Assembly (NCBI GenBank): GCA_020638735.1 | Contig: JACKHZ010000009.1 | Coordinates: forward strand, 620,001-684,000 | Direction of reading: 5' to 3' | DNA from: Planctomycetota bacterium | GTDB lineage: Bacteria > Planctomycetota > UBA1135 > UBA2386 | DNA length: 64,000 nt | Shown: positions 8,433 through 17,613 of the stretch, piece after piece | How positions within the stretch are numbered: the first letter of the stretch is position 1 | Layout of the letters: every line of letters begins with the position of its first letter | The notes under the pieces: model-generated | What the model was told of the DNA's origin: nothing | The model's database searches: none | Seen by the model: the letters and a program-made list of their open reading frames with translations, nothing else | Program-made: the position numbers and the translations under genes

Positions 8433-11393
8433 ATGAAGTTCCAGAACCAGGTCCTCAGCCTGCACAGCGACGCGCTGCCCGCCGACACCCTGATGGTGCA
8501 GAAGCTCACCGGCGAAGAGCAGATGAGCGGGCTCTTCCGCTTCGAGCTCGAGCTGATCTGCGAGGACCGCGAGCTCGACCTCGAGCAGGTGCTCTACGCG
8601 CCGTGCAAGCTCGCGATCCGCGTCTCGGTGCCGATCGCCGGCGGCCAGGTCGGCTCCGCGACGCGCGAGATCGCCGGCGTGTTCGAGTCGTTCGAGCAGC
8701 ACGAACAGGGCCAGGGCTGGGCCAAGTACCGCGCCGTGATGGTGCCCAAGCTGTGGTTCGCGACGCGCGCCTACCGCAGCCGCATCTTCATGGACGTGAC
8801 CATCGAGGACCTCGTGCGCCAGGTGCTCGAGGCGGACGGCCTGTCGCACGGCCTCGACTTCGAGTTCCAGCTGCAGCGCCCCGACGCCGACGGCGACCCC
8901 AAGACGCGCCCGGTCTACCCGGAGCGCGAGTATGTCGTGCAGTACGAGGAGACCGACTGGGACTTCCTCGCCCGCTGGCTCGAGCACGAGGGCATCTACT
9001 TCTACTTCACCAACGACGGCGGCGACGAGAAGGTCGTCTTCGCCGACACCGAGTCGTCGTATGCGAAGTCGATGTTCGGCAGCGAGTATCCCTACCGTCC
9101 GGAGGCGACGGGCGACGGCGGCGAATCGGACACGTTCACCGAGGAGGAGGTGCGCTCGTTCGTCTGTCGCCAGACGCGGCTGCCGGCCGAGGTCAGCGTC
9201 AACGACTACAACTGGCGCGTGCCGAGCGCGCGGCTGCACTACACCGAGGACGTGCGCGAGGACGGCACCGGCCTGCAGACGCAGTACAACGACCACTTCA
9301 AGGACGAGGCGCAGGGCAAGGCGCTGGTGCTGCTGCGCAAGGAAGAGCTGATCTGCCGCGCGCGCGTGTTCCACGGCACCGGCAGCTGCCGCGCCTTCCG
9401 GCCCGGCACGACGTTCTCGCTGTCCGGCCACTACCGCGACGACTTCGACCGCAGCTACCTGCTGGTCACCGTGCAGCACGCCGCCGAGCAGATGATCAGC
9501 CTCGAGTCGGCGACGGTGACCGGCTTCAAGTACGACAACACCTTCACCGCGATCGCCGACGACCAGGCGTGGCGCCCGGAGCGCACGACGAACTGGCCGA
9601 CGATCCACGGCGTCATGCACGCCAAGGTCGACGCGGAGGGTGACGGCCAGTACGCCGAGCTCGACGAGTTCGGCCGCTACAAGCTGACGATGCCGTTCGA
9701 CGAGCACGCCGACGAAGCTGAGCCGGGCAAGGCGTCGCGCTGGGTGCGCATGGCGCAGCCCTACGCCGGCGAGAACGCCGGCATGCACTTCCCGCTGCTG
9801 AAGGGCACCGAGGTGCTGATCGTGCACATCGACGGCGACCCCGACCGCCCGATCATCTGCGGCGCCGTGCCGAACCCGGAGACCGAGAGCCCGACCACCG
9901 GCAACACCTACACGCGCAACACGATCCGCACCGCCAGCGGCAACGTCATGAAGTTCGACGACAGCCGCAGCGCGTCGGGCTTCGTGTTCGCCGACTCACT
10001 CGGCAGCATGATCTGCGACTACCGCTGGCGCACCGGCGGCACGCCGCCGCCCGCCTCGACGAACGGGTCGACGTCGGGCGGCAACGGCGGCGCACGCGCG
10101 AAGACGCCGCAGCCCGGTCAGCCCCAGCGTGCGGCCGCGACACCCGCCGCGAGCCTCGGCGGCACGCCGGCCGGTGGCAACGGCAGCGCGGTGCCAGGCG
10201 ATCCCGAGGGCGAGATCATCTCGACGATCTGGGACGAGGGCGTCGACGAGACCGACGGCGCCGCGGTCGGCTGGCGCGCCTACTTCCGCGACGGCGGCGC
10301 CAGTCCGACGGCGTTCCAGCAGATCGGCAGCAACGGCCGCTACACCGACGAGACGGCCTCGCCGCTCGGCCTGTCCTCGGCCGCCGACATCACCCGTGTC
10401 CCGCTGCTCGCGGACACGACGATGACCGAGGCGAACATCGTCAAGATGTTCAACAAGCTGCTCGAACACCACCCGCGCGCTTCCGAGTCGGACTCGGTCG
10501 ACGGCACCGCGCTCAGCGGCGTCATCGGCAAGCTGGTCAAGGTGGCGCGCAACTTCGAGGCGACCGCCGCCGGCTCGACGGTCGGCGTCGACGTCGGCGA
10601 CCAGATCAAGGTCACGGTCGGCGACGTGTTCGAATACACGGACGGCAGCAACGAGATCAAGATCGGCACCGGCGGCTACTCGCGCGAGGAGACGCGCGGC
10701 GACGCGACCAAGGAGTCGTTCACCTGGGGTAATTCGACGGAGACGACCGAGACCAGCGGCGACGTCACCAAGACCGAGACGACCTACGGCAGCGAGACGT
10801 CGACGTCGACCAACTACGCGAACAAGAGCGAGACGTCCTACGACTACTCGGACCACGTCAAGTTCGAGTTGACGATCGGCGCCTACTCGGAGACCGAGAT
10901 CCAGATCGGCGCCTTCAACAAGAACTCGGTCACGGTCTCGGCGACCAACGAGAACGACGTCAAGGTCGGCGTCTTCGCCACGTCGGAGATCTTCGTCGGC
11001 GGCAAGGTCGAGTTGATCATCAGCGCCGCGGGCAACATCAAGACCGAGATCATGCCGATCGACTTCCAGCTCAACATGAAGTACATGACCAAGCTCAACG
11101 CGAGCGAGGACAAGCTGTCGCTGCAGGCGAAGAAGGTGCAGCTGGACGAGATCAACGCCAACCTCAACAAGTCCGACGCGCAGATCCTCGAGAACAAGGT
11201 CGGCATCAACGAGACCAAGTCCAAGCTCAACGAGGTCAAGAACGCCCTCAACCAGAACACCAACGCGCTCAACACCGGCGTCAAGGCGCTGGCTCAGCAG
11301 ACGATGGTCCTCGCCGGCGACGACAAGCGCGTGATGAACAACGTCACGACGGCGATGAACTCGATGACCAGCGGCGTGACGATGATCCAGTAG
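8433..11393 (+). CDS. vgrG: VgrG (TssI) spike protein with extended C-terminus
   Basis: A 986-aa VgrG, longer than the usual 600-700 aa. VgrG trimers cap the Hcp tube and puncture target cells. The N-terminal gp27-like part (1-380) has GLFRFELELICED, the catalogue motif YPEREYVVQYEETDWDFLARWLE and the EHEGIYFYF turn. The OB/gp5 domain starts near 390 (IHGVMHAKVDAEGDGQY) with WVRMAQPYAGENAGMHFPLLKGTEV. A Pro/Ser/Gly/Ala-rich linker (about 533-600) interrupts the start of the beta-helix. A Thr/Ser/Glu-rich stretch (about 743-810) and a predicted coiled coil (about 893-966, NANLNKSDAQILENKVGI) follow. No catalytic toxin domain is recognisable in the extension; it may instead bind the PAAR/S41 protein or an adaptor. 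Confidence 0.96.
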   Translation: MKFQNQVLSLHSDALPADTLMVQKLTGEEQMSGLFRFELELICEDRELDLEQVLYAPCKLAIRVSVPIAGGQVGSATREIAGVFESFEQHEQGQGWAKYRAVMVPKLWFATRAYRSRIFMDVTIEDLVRQVLEADGLSHGLDFEFQLQRPDADGDPKTRPVYPEREYVVQYEETDWDFLARWLEHEGIYFYFTNDGGDEKVVFADTESSYAKSMFGSEYPYRPEATGDGGESDTFTEEEVRSFVCRQTRLPAEVSVNDYNWRVPSARLHYTEDVREDGTGLQTQYNDHFKDEAQGKALVLLRKEELICRARVFHGTGSCRAFRPGTTFSLSGHYRDDFDRSYLLVTVQHAAEQMISLESATVTGFKYDNTFTAIADDQAWRPERTTNWPTIHGVMHAKVDAEGDGQYAELDEFGRYKLTMPFDEHADEAEPGKASRWVRMAQPYAGENAGMHFPLLKGTEVLIVHIDGDPDRPIICGAVPNPETESPTTGNTYTRNTIRTASGNVMKFDDSRSASGFVFADSLGSMICDYRWRTGGTPPPASTNGSTSGGNGGARAKTPQPGQPQRAAATPAASLGGTPAGGNGSAVPGDPEGEIISTIWDEGVDETDGAAVGWRAYFRDGGASPTAFQQIGSNGRYTDETASPLGLSSAADITRVPLLADTTMTEANIVKMFNKLLEHHPRASESDSVDGTALSGVIGKLVKVARNFEATAAGSTVGVDVGDQIKVTVGDVFEYTDGSNEIKIGTGGYSREETRGDATKESFTWGNSTETTETSGDVTKTETTYGSETSTSTNYANKSETSYDYSDHVKFELTIGAYSETEIQIGAFNKNSVTVSATNENDVKVGVFATSEIFVGGKVELIISAAGNIKTEIMPIDFQLNMKYMTKLNASEDKLSLQAKKVQLDEINANLNKSDAQILENKVGINETKSKLNEVKNALNQNTNALNTGVKALAQQTMVLAGDDKRVMNNVTTAMNSMTSGVTMIQ

Positions 11394-11411
11394 GCCCGAC
11401 GCGTCTCCGGC

Positions 11412-14400
11412 ATGATCCACAAGAACCTGACGCCCTTCTTCTGGGGCCCTCGCATCACCTCGCGCACGCCGCCGCAACCGGAGATGGCGGTGTGCGTGCG
11501 CGGCGTGTTCCGGCTCGCGCCCGGGCAACCGCTCGCGGTCGTCGAGGACCCGATGCAGCAGGGCTTCATGTCGGGCGACACCTTCGCCCCGGACGACATC
11601 GACCAGCAGGGCGCGCTGCTGCACGCCAGCGACTTCGCCGACTGGAAGCTGCACGCCGAGCTGCTGCTGCGCGGTAGCTGCCATCCGCCGGGCGGCAACG
11701 CGACCGTGTGCGACGTGCGCTTCGCCGTCGGCACCTGGTCGAAGGCGCTGCGCTGCTTCGGCCCCCGCGCGTTCACGCCGGGTCTGCTGCTCGGCGGCAA
11801 GGTCTCGGAGCCGCAGCCGTTCACCAGCATGCCGCTGACGTGGCAGAACGCCTACGGCGGCGAAGGCTACGCGGACAACCCGGCCGGGCGCGGCTTCGCC
11901 GGCGAGGAGATGCCGACCGTCGAGCTGCCCGATGGTCCGGCGGCGAAGAAGGGCAAGCGCGGCATCACGCCGGCCACCTTCCTGCCGGTGAGCCCCAACT
12001 GGCCGCTGCGCGTGCACAAGCGCGGCAGGCGCTACGACGCGAAGTGGAAGAAGACCCGCGCGCCGTTCTACGCCGAGGACTTCGACTGGACGCACTTCCA
12101 GTCGACGCTGCCCGACCAGTGGTACGACGGTTACCTGCGCGGCGACGAGGAGCTCGTGTTCGAGAACCTGCACCCCGACGCGCCGTCGTGGCGCACCCGG
12201 CTACCGGCGCTGCGCGTGCGCGCGTTCGTCAAGACGCTCGACGGCCGCGTCGTCGAACCGCAGATGAACCTCGACACGCTGCTCGCGGACGTCGACGACG
12301 GCAAGCTGTTCCTGACCTGGCGCGGGCACGTGCAGGTGCAGGAGATCGACATGACCGACGTCGGCGTCGTGCTGATCGCGTCGGAGCAGCTCGCCGACGA
12401 GCCGCTGCCGTTCGCCCACTACGAGGCGCTGCTGACCGAGTTCGAAGCCGACCCGGTCGGCCTGAAGACCGCGTTCGCGCCGGGCATGCTCGAGATGGGC
12501 GCGGCGATCGAGGCAGCCGAACTGGCGGAGCGCAACGGCGAGCCGATGCCGGACCTCGCCGCCGTCGCCGCCGCGTTGCCCGCCGACTGCCCGCTGCCGC
12601 CGTGGTTCCTGGCCGCGGCCGCGGGCGACCCGGACCCGCTCGGCGTCAAGCAGCAGTTCCCGCCGAGTGTGTTCGACGACGACGACCCGCTCGGTGTCGC
12701 CGCGCAGATCGGCGACCTGCGCCACAAGGACAAGCTCGACGCGGCGATGACACCCGCTGGCGACCCGAGCGATCCGGCTGTCGCCGCGAAGATGCTGGCT
12801 GGACTCGTCGCCCTGATGCCGCCGGAGAAGCAGGCGACGATGCAGCCGTGCATCGACACGCTCCAGGAAGCGATCGGCCGCATGCCTGCCGGCTCCACCC
12901 CCGCACCGGCGCGGCCGGCGACGCTCGACGACGCCTTCGCCGCGGCCAACAAGAGCCTGACCGTGGCACCCGGTGGCAGCGCGCAGGCGCTGCCGACCAC
13001 CGATGCGTTGTGGGCCCAGGCGCTGGCGCCGTTCGACCAGTTGCAGCTCCCGGAGCTGCCGCCGCTGCCCGACGTCGACGGCCAACTGGCGGCCGAGCGC
13101 GCGGCGCTGGATGCGCAACAGGCGAAGATGCGCGACAAGTTCGGCGACCACCCGATGCTCGGCATGTTCGCGTTCGGCCATCGGCTCATCGACCGCATGC
13201 CGCGGCTGCAGGACATCGTGCCCGACCTCTCGCCGCTGGTCGGCGCGCTCGGCAAGCTCAACGCGCAGTTCGTCGCGATGGGCGTCGGCGCCGCCGCCCT
13301 CGCGCCGCTGTCGCGCTTCATGGCGCGCGTCGACGGCCTCGCGGCGCAGCTGCCGCAGCGCACGCCGGCACCAGCAGGCGACTACGCCGGCAAGGACCTG
13401 CGCCGCCGCGATCTGCGCGGCAAGGACCTGCGCGGACAGGACCTGCGCGGCGCCAACCTCGGCGGAGCCCTCCTCGATGGCGCGGACCTGAGCGGGGCCG
13501 ACCTGCGGCAGGCCGACCTGACTGGCGCGGTCCTGAGCGGAGCGTCGCTGATCGAAGCGAACTTCACCGGCGCGACGCTGACCAAGGCCCGCCTCGACGG
13601 CGTCAAGGCTGCCCGCGCGGTGCTTGCCGATTGCCGCCTGGACGAAGCCGACCTGACCGGCGCCGACCTCGAGGCGGCGAACCTCGAACAAGCGACGTGC
13701 ACGAAGGCGCGCTTCACGGACGCGCGGCTGCCCGACGCCGACCTGCGCTTCGCCGACCTCAGCAAGACCGACCTGCGCCGCGCCGACCTCAGCCGTGCGC
13801 AGCTGTCGCTGGCCACGATCCACCTCGCCAAAGCCGACGGGGCGAACCTGGGCGACGTCACCTTCGACATGGCGCGGCTGACGAAGAGCCGCTTCCACGG
13901 CGCGAAGTTCACCGGCGCGCGCAGCAGCATGGGCTCGCTCAGCGGCAGCGACCTGACCGGCGCAGACCTGCGCGGTGTGCGCTTCGAGAAGGTCGACTTC
14001 ATGAAGGCGGTGCTCGACGGCGCCGACTGCCGCGGCGCCAGCCTCGAGCAGGCGATCCTGCGCGACACCCAGGCGATCGGCGCCGATCTGCGCGACGCCA
14101 CGTTGACCCAGGCATCGGCGACCGGCGCGGCCGTGTTCCGCAAGGCCCGGTTCTCCGGCGCAGACGGCAAGCGGTCGACGTGGATGGACGTCGACCTCGC
14201 CGGCGCCGACTTCTCGCACGCCCGCTTCGCCAACGCCTACTTCCAGGGGGTGCACGGCGACGACGTCGACTTCTCGGCGGCGATGCTGAAGGGCGCGTGC
14301 TTCCGTCGCGCGGTGCTCGTCCGCCCCCGCTTCCCGAACGCCGATCTCGCCAGCGCCGACTTCAACGAGGCCCGCCTCGACGGCGCCGACTTCCGCGCCG

Positions 14401-14510
14401 CCAACTGCTACGACGCCAAGTTCCTCGGCACCAAGGCGCAGCAGAGCGACTTCACCGACGCGTTCGTCGCCGGTCTGCAGCTCGACGATCCGGAGGCGCA
14501 GCAGCGATGA
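11412..14510 (+). CDS. DUF2169 domain fused to pentapeptide repeats
   Basis: A 1032-aa fusion. Residues 1 to about 330 form a DUF2169 domain (N-terminal TPFFWGPRITSRTPPQPEM, then PLTWQNAYGGEGYADNPAGRGF), a family tied to T6SS VgrG loci and thought to act as a loading adaptor or chaperone. Residues about 330-650 are helix-rich and poorly conserved. From about 656 to 1020 there is a long pentapeptide-repeat solenoid (A[D/N]Lxx), beginning KDLRRRDLRGKDLRGQDLRG. It starts 18 nt after vgrG and its stop overlaps the next ATG (ATGA). The solenoid probably forms a right-handed quadrilateral beta-helix. Its role in spike assembly is inference from context. Confidence 0.9.
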   Translation: MIHKNLTPFFWGPRITSRTPPQPEMAVCVRGVFRLAPGQPLAVVEDPMQQGFMSGDTFAPDDIDQQGALLHASDFADWKLHAELLLRGSCHPPGGNATVCDVRFAVGTWSKALRCFGPRAFTPGLLLGGKVSEPQPFTSMPLTWQNAYGGEGYADNPAGRGFAGEEMPTVELPDGPAAKKGKRGITPATFLPVSPNWPLRVHKRGRRYDAKWKKTRAPFYAEDFDWTHFQSTLPDQWYDGYLRGDEELVFENLHPDAPSWRTRLPALRVRAFVKTLDGRVVEPQMNLDTLLADVDDGKLFLTWRGHVQVQEIDMTDVGVVLIASEQLADEPLPFAHYEALLTEFEADPVGLKTAFAPGMLEMGAAIEAAELAERNGEPMPDLAAVAAALPADCPLPPWFLAAAAGDPDPLGVKQQFPPSVFDDDDPLGVAAQIGDLRHKDKLDAAMTPAGDPSDPAVAAKMLAGLVALMPPEKQATMQPCIDTLQEAIGRMPAGSTPAPARPATLDDAFAAANKSLTVAPGGSAQALPTTDALWAQALAPFDQLQLPELPPLPDVDGQLAAERAALDAQQAKMRDKFGDHPMLGMFAFGHRLIDRMPRLQDIVPDLSPLVGALGKLNAQFVAMGVGAAALAPLSRFMARVDGLAAQLPQRTPAPAGDYAGKDLRRRDLRGKDLRGQDLRGANLGGALLDGADLSGADLRQADLTGAVLSGASLIEANFTGATLTKARLDGVKAARAVLADCRLDEADLTGADLEAANLEQATCTKARFTDARLPDADLRFADLSKTDLRRADLSRAQLSLATIHLAKADGANLGDVTFDMARLTKSRFHGAKFTGARSSMGSLSGSDLTGADLRGVRFEKVDFMKAVLDGADCRGASLEQAILRDTQAIGADLRDATLTQASATGAAVFRKARFSGADGKRSTWMDVDLAGADFSHARFANAYFQGVHGDDVDFSAAMLKGACFRRAVLVRPRFPNADLASADFNEARLDGADFRAANCYDAKFLGTKAQQSDFTDAFVAGLQLDDPEAQQR

Positions 14511-16696
14511 GCCATCAACCCGTCACCCGCGAGCAGGTGCTGGCATCCGCCAGACGCGGCGAGGCCTTGGCCCACCGCTCGCTGACCGGTCTCGACCTGG
14601 CCGGCGCCGACCTGCAGAACGTCGATCTGCGCGACGCCGCGCTGAGCGAGGTCGACTTGCGCTCTGCCGACCTGCGCGGCGCGCGGTTCGAGGGCGCGAC
14701 GCTGCGGCAGTGCGACCTGCGCGACGCCCGCCTCGACGGCGCGGTGCTCGAGCGCACCACCGCCACCGGGCTCGACCTGACCGGCGCGAGCCTGGTCGGC
14801 GCCACGCTGCGCGGCTGCCAGCTCGTCGGCGCCGTGTTCGGCGCGGTGACCCTGTCCGGCATGGACCTGTCCGGCGCGGTGCTCAGCGGCGCGCAGCTCG
14901 TCGGCGCCGACCTCTCGACCAGCAACCTGCAGGGCGCGGTGCTCAACGGCGCCGATCTGACGGGAGCGGACCTGCACGGCGCGGACCTGCGCCGCGCGGT
15001 GCTCGCGGACGCCAAGATGTCCGGCGCGAACCTGACCGGTTGCCGCATGGACGGCGCCAGCCCCGTCGGCGCCGACCTGTCCGGCGCGACGCTCGCCGGC
15101 GCCTCGGTCTGCGACGCCGGCTTCGTGCGCGCCGACCTGCGCGGCGCCGACCTGCGCGGCTTGCAGGTGCAGAAGTCGATGTTCGCCATGTCCGACCTGC
15201 GCTCTGCCGACCTGCGCGACGCGACCTTCGAGCAGACCCTGTTCAAGGACTGCGACCTGCGATCTGCGAAGCTGCCGAGCGGCGAGTGGCAGATGTTGAT
15301 GTTCGACGGCGGCGACCTGAGCGGCCAGGACCTGTCCGGGCTGCGGTTGACGCGCTGCATGCTCAACGGCGTCAAGCTCGACGGCGCGCGCTTCGGCGCG
15401 ACGGTCGTGTCCGAGTCGATCCTCGGCCGCGCCAGCCTGGTCGGCGCCGACCTCGGCACCGCGAAGTTCGACAGCTGCATGTTCGAGGACGCCGACCTGC
15501 GCTCTGCCGACCTGTCGCGCGCCGAGGTGACCAAGGTGCGGCTCGCGCGCGCCGACCTGCGCGGCGCGCGGTTGCCGCAGACGCTGCGCGACTGCTCGCT
15601 CGCGTGGGCCCAGCTCGACCCGAACGCGCTGCGGGGCCGCGACCTCGAGGGCACCGACCTCGAAGGCCTCGACTTCCGCGGCCAGGACTTCACCGACTGC
15701 GGGCTGCACCGCTGCTCGTTCAAGAACGGTCAGCTCGCCGGCGCGGTGTTCACCCGCGCCAACCTCGAATGGGCGGTGTTCGACGGCGCCGACGCCACCG
15801 GCGCGGTGTTCACCGACGCCGCGTTGACGGCCGCCAGCTTCGTCGGCGCGCGGCTGCCGGGCGTCGACCTGCGCGGCCACACCTTGAAGATGACCAGCTT
15901 CAAGCAGGCCGACCTGCAGGGCGCGCAGCTCGCCGACACGTTCCTCGACATGACCGTGCTCGCCGAGGCCGACCTGCGCGCGGCCGACCTGACCCGCGCC
16001 GTCGCCAAGAGCGCCGACCTGAAGGGCGCTCGCATCGAGGGCATCGTGCTGACCAAGGCCGAGCTGCACTGCGACCTCAGCGAGCTGGACTACGACCACC
16101 TGCCGTTCGCCGGCGTCGACCTCAGCCGCTGCATGTTCCGCGAGGTCGACCTCAGCGGCCGCGCGCTGCGCGACTGCAACCTGACCGGCACGCTGTTCAT
16201 GAAGTGCAACCTCGAAGGGGCCGACTTCCGCGGCTCACGGCTCGACATGGCCAACTTCGCCGAGGCGAAGCTCGAGGGCGCCAACTTCGAGGGGGTCAGC
16301 GCGAAAATGTCGATCTGGGCCAACGCCGACCTCAGCCGCGCCGTTCTGCGAGGCGCCGTGCTGCGCAACTCCATCCTGCCCAACGCCAAGGCCCTCGGCG
16401 CCGACTTCCGCGGCTGCGACCTGCGCGAATCCGTGTGGAGCGAGGCCGACCTGAGCGGGTCGGTGTTCGCCGACAGCAACCTGCAGTTCGCGGACATGAG
16501 CTACGCGGTGCTCGACCAGGCGGTGTTCGACGGCGCCGACATGGCGCGCACCAACCTGCACGGCGTGCTCGAACGCGGCACCCGATGGGGCAGCGCGATG
16601 CGCTCGCGCGCCCGCAGGACCGACGACGACCGCCTGCGCGGCGAACGCGGCTTCCAGCCGCCGCCGCCGCCGGCCACCGAAGGAGCCACGCCATGA
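14507..16696 (+). CDS. Pentapeptide-repeat protein
   Basis: A 729-aa protein that is almost entirely pentapeptide repeats (about residues 20-700), with a short charged, proline-rich tail ending QPPPPPATEGATP. The repeats form a right-handed square beta-helix of well over 100 pentapeptides. It overlaps the upstream fusion gene and the downstream PAAR-like gene by 4 nt on each side (ATGA), so it is translated as part of the spike-loading cassette. Such proteins recur beside DUF2169 and DUF4150 genes in T6SS loci. The biochemical role is unknown; a scaffold for the tip complex is one possibility. The DNA is internally repetitive because of the repeats. Confidence 0.9.
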   Translation: MSHQPVTREQVLASARRGEALAHRSLTGLDLAGADLQNVDLRDAALSEVDLRSADLRGARFEGATLRQCDLRDARLDGAVLERTTATGLDLTGASLVGATLRGCQLVGAVFGAVTLSGMDLSGAVLSGAQLVGADLSTSNLQGAVLNGADLTGADLHGADLRRAVLADAKMSGANLTGCRMDGASPVGADLSGATLAGASVCDAGFVRADLRGADLRGLQVQKSMFAMSDLRSADLRDATFEQTLFKDCDLRSAKLPSGEWQMLMFDGGDLSGQDLSGLRLTRCMLNGVKLDGARFGATVVSESILGRASLVGADLGTAKFDSCMFEDADLRSADLSRAEVTKVRLARADLRGARLPQTLRDCSLAWAQLDPNALRGRDLEGTDLEGLDFRGQDFTDCGLHRCSFKNGQLAGAVFTRANLEWAVFDGADATGAVFTDAALTAASFVGARLPGVDLRGHTLKMTSFKQADLQGAQLADTFLDMTVLAEADLRAADLTRAVAKSADLKGARIEGIVLTKAELHCDLSELDYDHLPFAGVDLSRCMFREVDLSGRALRDCNLTGTLFMKCNLEGADFRGSRLDMANFAEAKLEGANFEGVSAKMSIWANADLSRAVLRGAVLRNSILPNAKALGADFRGCDLRESVWSEADLSGSVFADSNLQFADMSYAVLDQAVFDGADMARTNLHGVLERGTRWGSAMRSRARRTDDDRLRGERGFQPPPPPATEGATP

Positions 16697-17613
16697 TGCC
16701 CGCGGCCAACCAGGGTGTCGGCATGAACATGGGCTTCCCCGACGTCTGCATGACGCCCGTGGGGCCCGCGCCGGTGCCGATCCCCTACCCCAACATCGGC
16801 ATGAACGCGATGTCGATGCCGTTCATCCCCAACGTGCTGGTGTCGATGGCGCCGGCGCAGAACATGGGCGCCAAGCCGACGATGACCAACGGCGACAACG
16901 CCGGCGTCGCGCACCCGATGGTGATGATGCCTGGCGGCACCACCATGGGGAACCCGCGCATCCTGATGGGCGGCATGCCGGCGTCGCACCTGACGGTGCC
17001 GACCTACGGCAACAACTTCAACAACCCGGTCGGCGCCAAGCTGGTGCCGAGCGTGACCAACGTGCTGCTCGGCGACGCCGCGCTGCTCGCCGACGACGGC
17101 GGCGCGACCGCGCTGCGGCTGCTGCTCGCGCAGTCCGGCAGCGCGCGCCGAAACGGCGAAGTGCTCGAACTGCGCCTGCCGCAGCTCGGCTTCGCCACGG
17201 CGCGCTGGCTCGCCGCGACGCTGCGGCGACACGCAACGGCTCCGAGCATGCTGCTGGACCTGCGCGGCAACCCGGGCGGTCCGGTCGACGTCGCGCAGCG
17301 CTGCGCCGCGCTGCTGTCGGCGTCGCAGCGCCCGCTGGCGATCCTGATCGACCGGCACACGGCGTCGTCGGCCGAGCTGCTCGCCAGCCTGCTGTGCCGG
17401 CACGCCGATGCGCGGCTGTTCGGCGAACGCAGCTTCGGCAAGGACCGCGCCGCGTGGTTCGCCGTGGGCGACGGCAAGCTCGCGGCGCTGGGCGGGGACG
17501 GGGCGCTGCCTTTCGGCCGGCGCGGACTGCGCGCCGACGAAGTGTGTCACGGCGACGACGCCGCAGCGGCCGCCGCCGCCTGGCTCGCCGCCCGCCCCGG
17601 GAGCCGGTCGTGA
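16693..17613 (+). CDS. DUF4150 (PAAR-like) tip domain fused to S41-type serine protease domain
   Basis: A 306-aa fusion. Residues 1 to about 118 match DUF4150, a PAAR-like family that caps VgrG: VCMTPVGPAPVPIPYPNIG, then NMGAKPTMTNGDNAG. Residues about 135-306 resemble the core of C-terminal-processing (S41) peptidases: LDLRGNPGG at 189-196, then IDRHTASSAELLASLL with Ser225 and Glu228, then GERSFGK with Lys250. The Ser-x2-Glu-x21-Lys spacing (225/228/250) equals that of the Ser-Lys dyad in CtpA/Tsp. There is no PDZ domain and no signal peptide, as expected for T6SS delivery. I infer a spike-borne protease effector; protease activity is not proven. It overlaps both neighbours by 4 nt. Alternatively it could process another T6SS part. 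Confidence 0.85.
   Translation: MMPAANQGVGMNMGFPDVCMTPVGPAPVPIPYPNIGMNAMSMPFIPNVLVSMAPAQNMGAKPTMTNGDNAGVAHPMVMMPGGTTMGNPRILMGGMPASHLTVPTYGNNFNNPVGAKLVPSVTNVLLGDAALLADDGGATALRLLLAQSGSARRNGEVLELRLPQLGFATARWLAATLRRHATAPSMLLDLRGNPGGPVDVAQRCAALLSASQRPLAILIDRHTASSAELLASLLCRHADARLFGERSFGKDRAAWFAVGDGKLAALGGDGALPFGRRGLRADEVCHGDDAAAAAAAWLAARPGSRS

Noticed and set aside
13381..16560. Tandem DNA repeats as a possible CRISPR or satellite array
   Set aside because: The periodicity follows 15-bp pentapeptide codons within two open reading frames; there are no unique spacers or invariant direct repeats.
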